The position numbers and the translations under genes were made by a program. The notes beneath the pieces were generated by a model. The model was not told where the DNA came from. It worked only from the letters and a program-made list of their open reading frames with translations, and did not search any database. Below are positions 62,705 through 64,000 of a DNA stretch of 64,000 nucleotides, piece after piece (the first letter of the stretch is position 1; each line of letters starts with the position of its first letter). Source of the stretch: Pseudomonas gingeri (lineage in GTDB: Bacteria; Pseudomonadota; Gammaproteobacteria; Pseudomonadales; Pseudomonadaceae); NCBI RefSeq assembly GCF_013386165.1, contig NZ_JACAOS010000016.1, positions 646,056 to 710,055 of the forward strand, given 5' to 3'.

Positions 62705-64000
62705 TCAGAACGCATAATCGATACTCGTCGTCAGCGTTCGCCCCGCCCCCGGGATGCCGTACAGCTGGAAGCCATCCAGCGACGCCCCGATCTGGCTGAA
62801 GTAGAAGGTATTGAAGACGTTGTTGAGGTTCAGGTTGACCCGGGTCTGCTTGTTGATCTGGTACTGCGCCGCCAGGTTGTGCACCCAGTAGCCCGGAGCC
62901 TTTTCGTTGTCCTTGACGTAGATCGCGTTGACCCCGGACGGACCGTTGGCATAACTGCTGTTGTTGTTCTGGCCGCCGACATATTCGTTGTCGCTGTAGC
63001 GCCGCCGGCCGACATAGTTGACGCCATAACTCAGGCTCAGCTCATCGGTCACGGCATAGGTGGTCCACAGGTTGGCGGTCAGGTCCGGAACGTTCTTGGC
63101 CTCGGCACCCTTGTTCGCGCCTTTGGTCTGCACGCTCTTGAGTGCGGAGAAACCGCTGTAGACCGTCCAGCGCGGGGTGATGTTGCCTTGCACGCCCAGC
63201 TCGACACCATCGACCCGCTTGGCCGGCAGCGCGCGCACCGGGGCAGTGTCGTCATCCTGATACTCCCAGGAGTTTTCCAGTTCGGTGCGGAAGATCGCCG
63301 CCGTAAGGTTGACCTGGTCGTGGAGCAGGTCCCACTTGGTGCCGACCTCGTAGGTCTTGGACTTGGCCGGGGTGTAGCTGCTGGTGCTGGCCGCGCCGTA
63401 GATCTGGTTATTGGTCGAGGCACCCACCGCCGACGGCTGCGCCGCCTCGCTATAGGAGGCGTAGATGCTGCCGTTGGGCAATGGCTTGTAGACCACCCCG
63501 GCACGTCCGCTCAGCGCGCCGTCGTCACTCTCGATGGTGGCCTGGCCGCGCTGGCTGGTCTGGGCCTTCCAGTTGTCGTAGCGCAGGGAACCGAGCACCT
63601 GCCATTGATCGTTGAGGGTCACGGTGTCGCCGAAGTAGACCCCGGCGTTGTCGATCATCGAGTAGGGGTCGCCGGCGCCCTTGGTGACCCAGGTACTGGC
63701 GAAGTCATGCTGCGGATCGGCGATGTCGAACAGCATGTTGCCGGTCGGTACTTCGGCGTTGCGGGCCAGCCCGCCATAGGTCTCGTGGTACAGCTCGATG
63801 CCACTGACGACGGAGTGGGACAGGCTCCCGGTGTTGAAGCCGAAACTGAGGTCGGTCTGGTTGTCGAGAATGGTGTAGCGCTTCGACTGGCCGAAGTCAT
63901 CGCCACGGAGGATGCCGTAGGCGGTACTGCTGTTGTCGCTGTAACCGGGGTAGGCATTGATCGTCGAGCCCGGCACCTGGCTCAGCGGCCCGACACCGGT
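62705..64000 (-). CDS. piuA: TonB-dependent siderophore receptor (PiuA/Fiu type), N-terminus cut by window edge
   Basis: At least 432 residues, open to the window edge. Barrel strands such as LSFGFNTGSLSHSVVSGIELYHETYG, SPNG/KTYEVGTKWDLL segments and PRWTVYSGFSALKS, ending YGIPGAGRTLTTSIDYAF with the C-terminal Phe. The plug and signal peptide lie outside. Position before piuC suggests PiuA (catecholate/siderophore uptake), but another FhuA/Fiu-type receptor is possible. Confidence 0.75.
   Translation of the reverse strand, partial: TGVGPLSQVPGSTINAYPGYSDNSSTAYGILRGDDFGQSKRYTILDNQTDLSFGFNTGSLSHSVVSGIELYHETYGGLARNAEVPTGNMLFDIADPQHDFASTWVTKGAGDPYSMIDNAGVYFGDTVTLNDQWQVLGSLRYDNWKAQTSQRGQATIESDDGALSGRAGVVYKPLPNGSIYASYSEAAQPSAVGASTNNQIYGAASTSSYTPAKSKTYEVGTKWDLLHDQVNLTAAIFRTELENSWEYQDDDTAPVRALPAKRVDGVELGVQGNITPRWTVYSGFSALKSVQTKGANKGAEAKNVPDLTANLWTTYAVTDELSLSYGVNYVGRRRYSDNEYVGGQNNNSSYANGPSGVNAIYVKDNEKAPGYWVHNLAAQYQINKQTRVNLNLNNVFNTFYFSQIGASLDGFQLYGIPGAGRTLTTSIDYAF

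Overview
The window looks like chromosomal DNA from a Pseudomonas of the fluorescens/putida side of the genus. Reasons: uniformly high GC (estimated by eye), many Pseudomonas-type REP/REPIN palindromes (cores like GCCGGCTTGCCGGC and GAGCAAGCTCGCTCC), and genus-typical proteins (QuiP, PiuC, GlpM, AotO, AauR/AauS, a PA3496-family protein, periplasmic PheC). As I remember the P. aeruginosa PAO1 map, much of the gene order from metR (about 4 kb) to dcd (about 49.5 kb) follows PA3587 down to PA3480, broken by inserted or rearranged blocks. No rRNA, tRNA, prophage, insertion sequence or CRISPR array was seen.

Layout. 0-3.4 kb: two divergent signalling genes, a REC-PAS-GGDEF-EAL protein cut by the window edge and a response regulator with a degenerate HD-GYP domain. 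3.4-5.9 kb: a NUDIX hydrolase, metR and an exported alpha/beta hydrolase. 5.9-13.4 kb: a compact, overlapping minus-strand locus (HAD phosphatase, class III aminotransferase, alpha/beta hydrolase, FemAB/GNAT acyltransferase, histidine kinase, sigma-54 response regulator). A strong sigma-54 promoter match and phased repeats precede it. I cannot assign this pathway, and it is the best candidate for an undescribed system. 13.4-15.8 kb: a MipA/OmpV porin-like protein, two small SMR/EamA-type proteins and glpM.

15.8-22.7 kb: the acidic amino acid module aauR-aauS and aatJQMP, with a sigma-54 promoter and two AauR-type operators before aatJ. 22.9-28.4 kb: the glycerol regulon glpD, glpR, glpK, glpF with GlpR-like operators. 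28.6-40.6 kb: ybaK, an Fbp/Pot-type ATPase, argF, a molybdopterin oxidoreductase, grxD, bfr/bfd with a Fur-like box, a peroxiredoxin, rnt, pyrC, motY and argG. 40.6-42.7 kb: a regulator-like orphan, a gene-poor stretch and a LuxR-type response regulator.

42.9-49.9 kb: a PA3496-family gene, nth, rnfB with only the tail of rnfA beside it (the rest of the Rnf operon is absent here), metG, apbC, a cold-shock gene, dcd and a small Pro-rich ORF. 50-55.4 kb: pheC, a tandem REP array and a complete aotJQMOP-type basic amino acid transporter without argR. 55.9-64 kb: the AHL acylase quiP, an isochorismatase-fold protein and an iron-uptake operon (TonB receptor cut by the window edge, piuC, and a FecBCD/E-type ABC transporter).

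Together the genes describe a soil or plant-associated generalist: amino acid and glycerol uptake under local regulators, iron acquisition and storage, arginine and pyrimidine synthesis, c-di-GMP signalling and quorum-signal degradation. All family names come from reading translated sequence without database searches.
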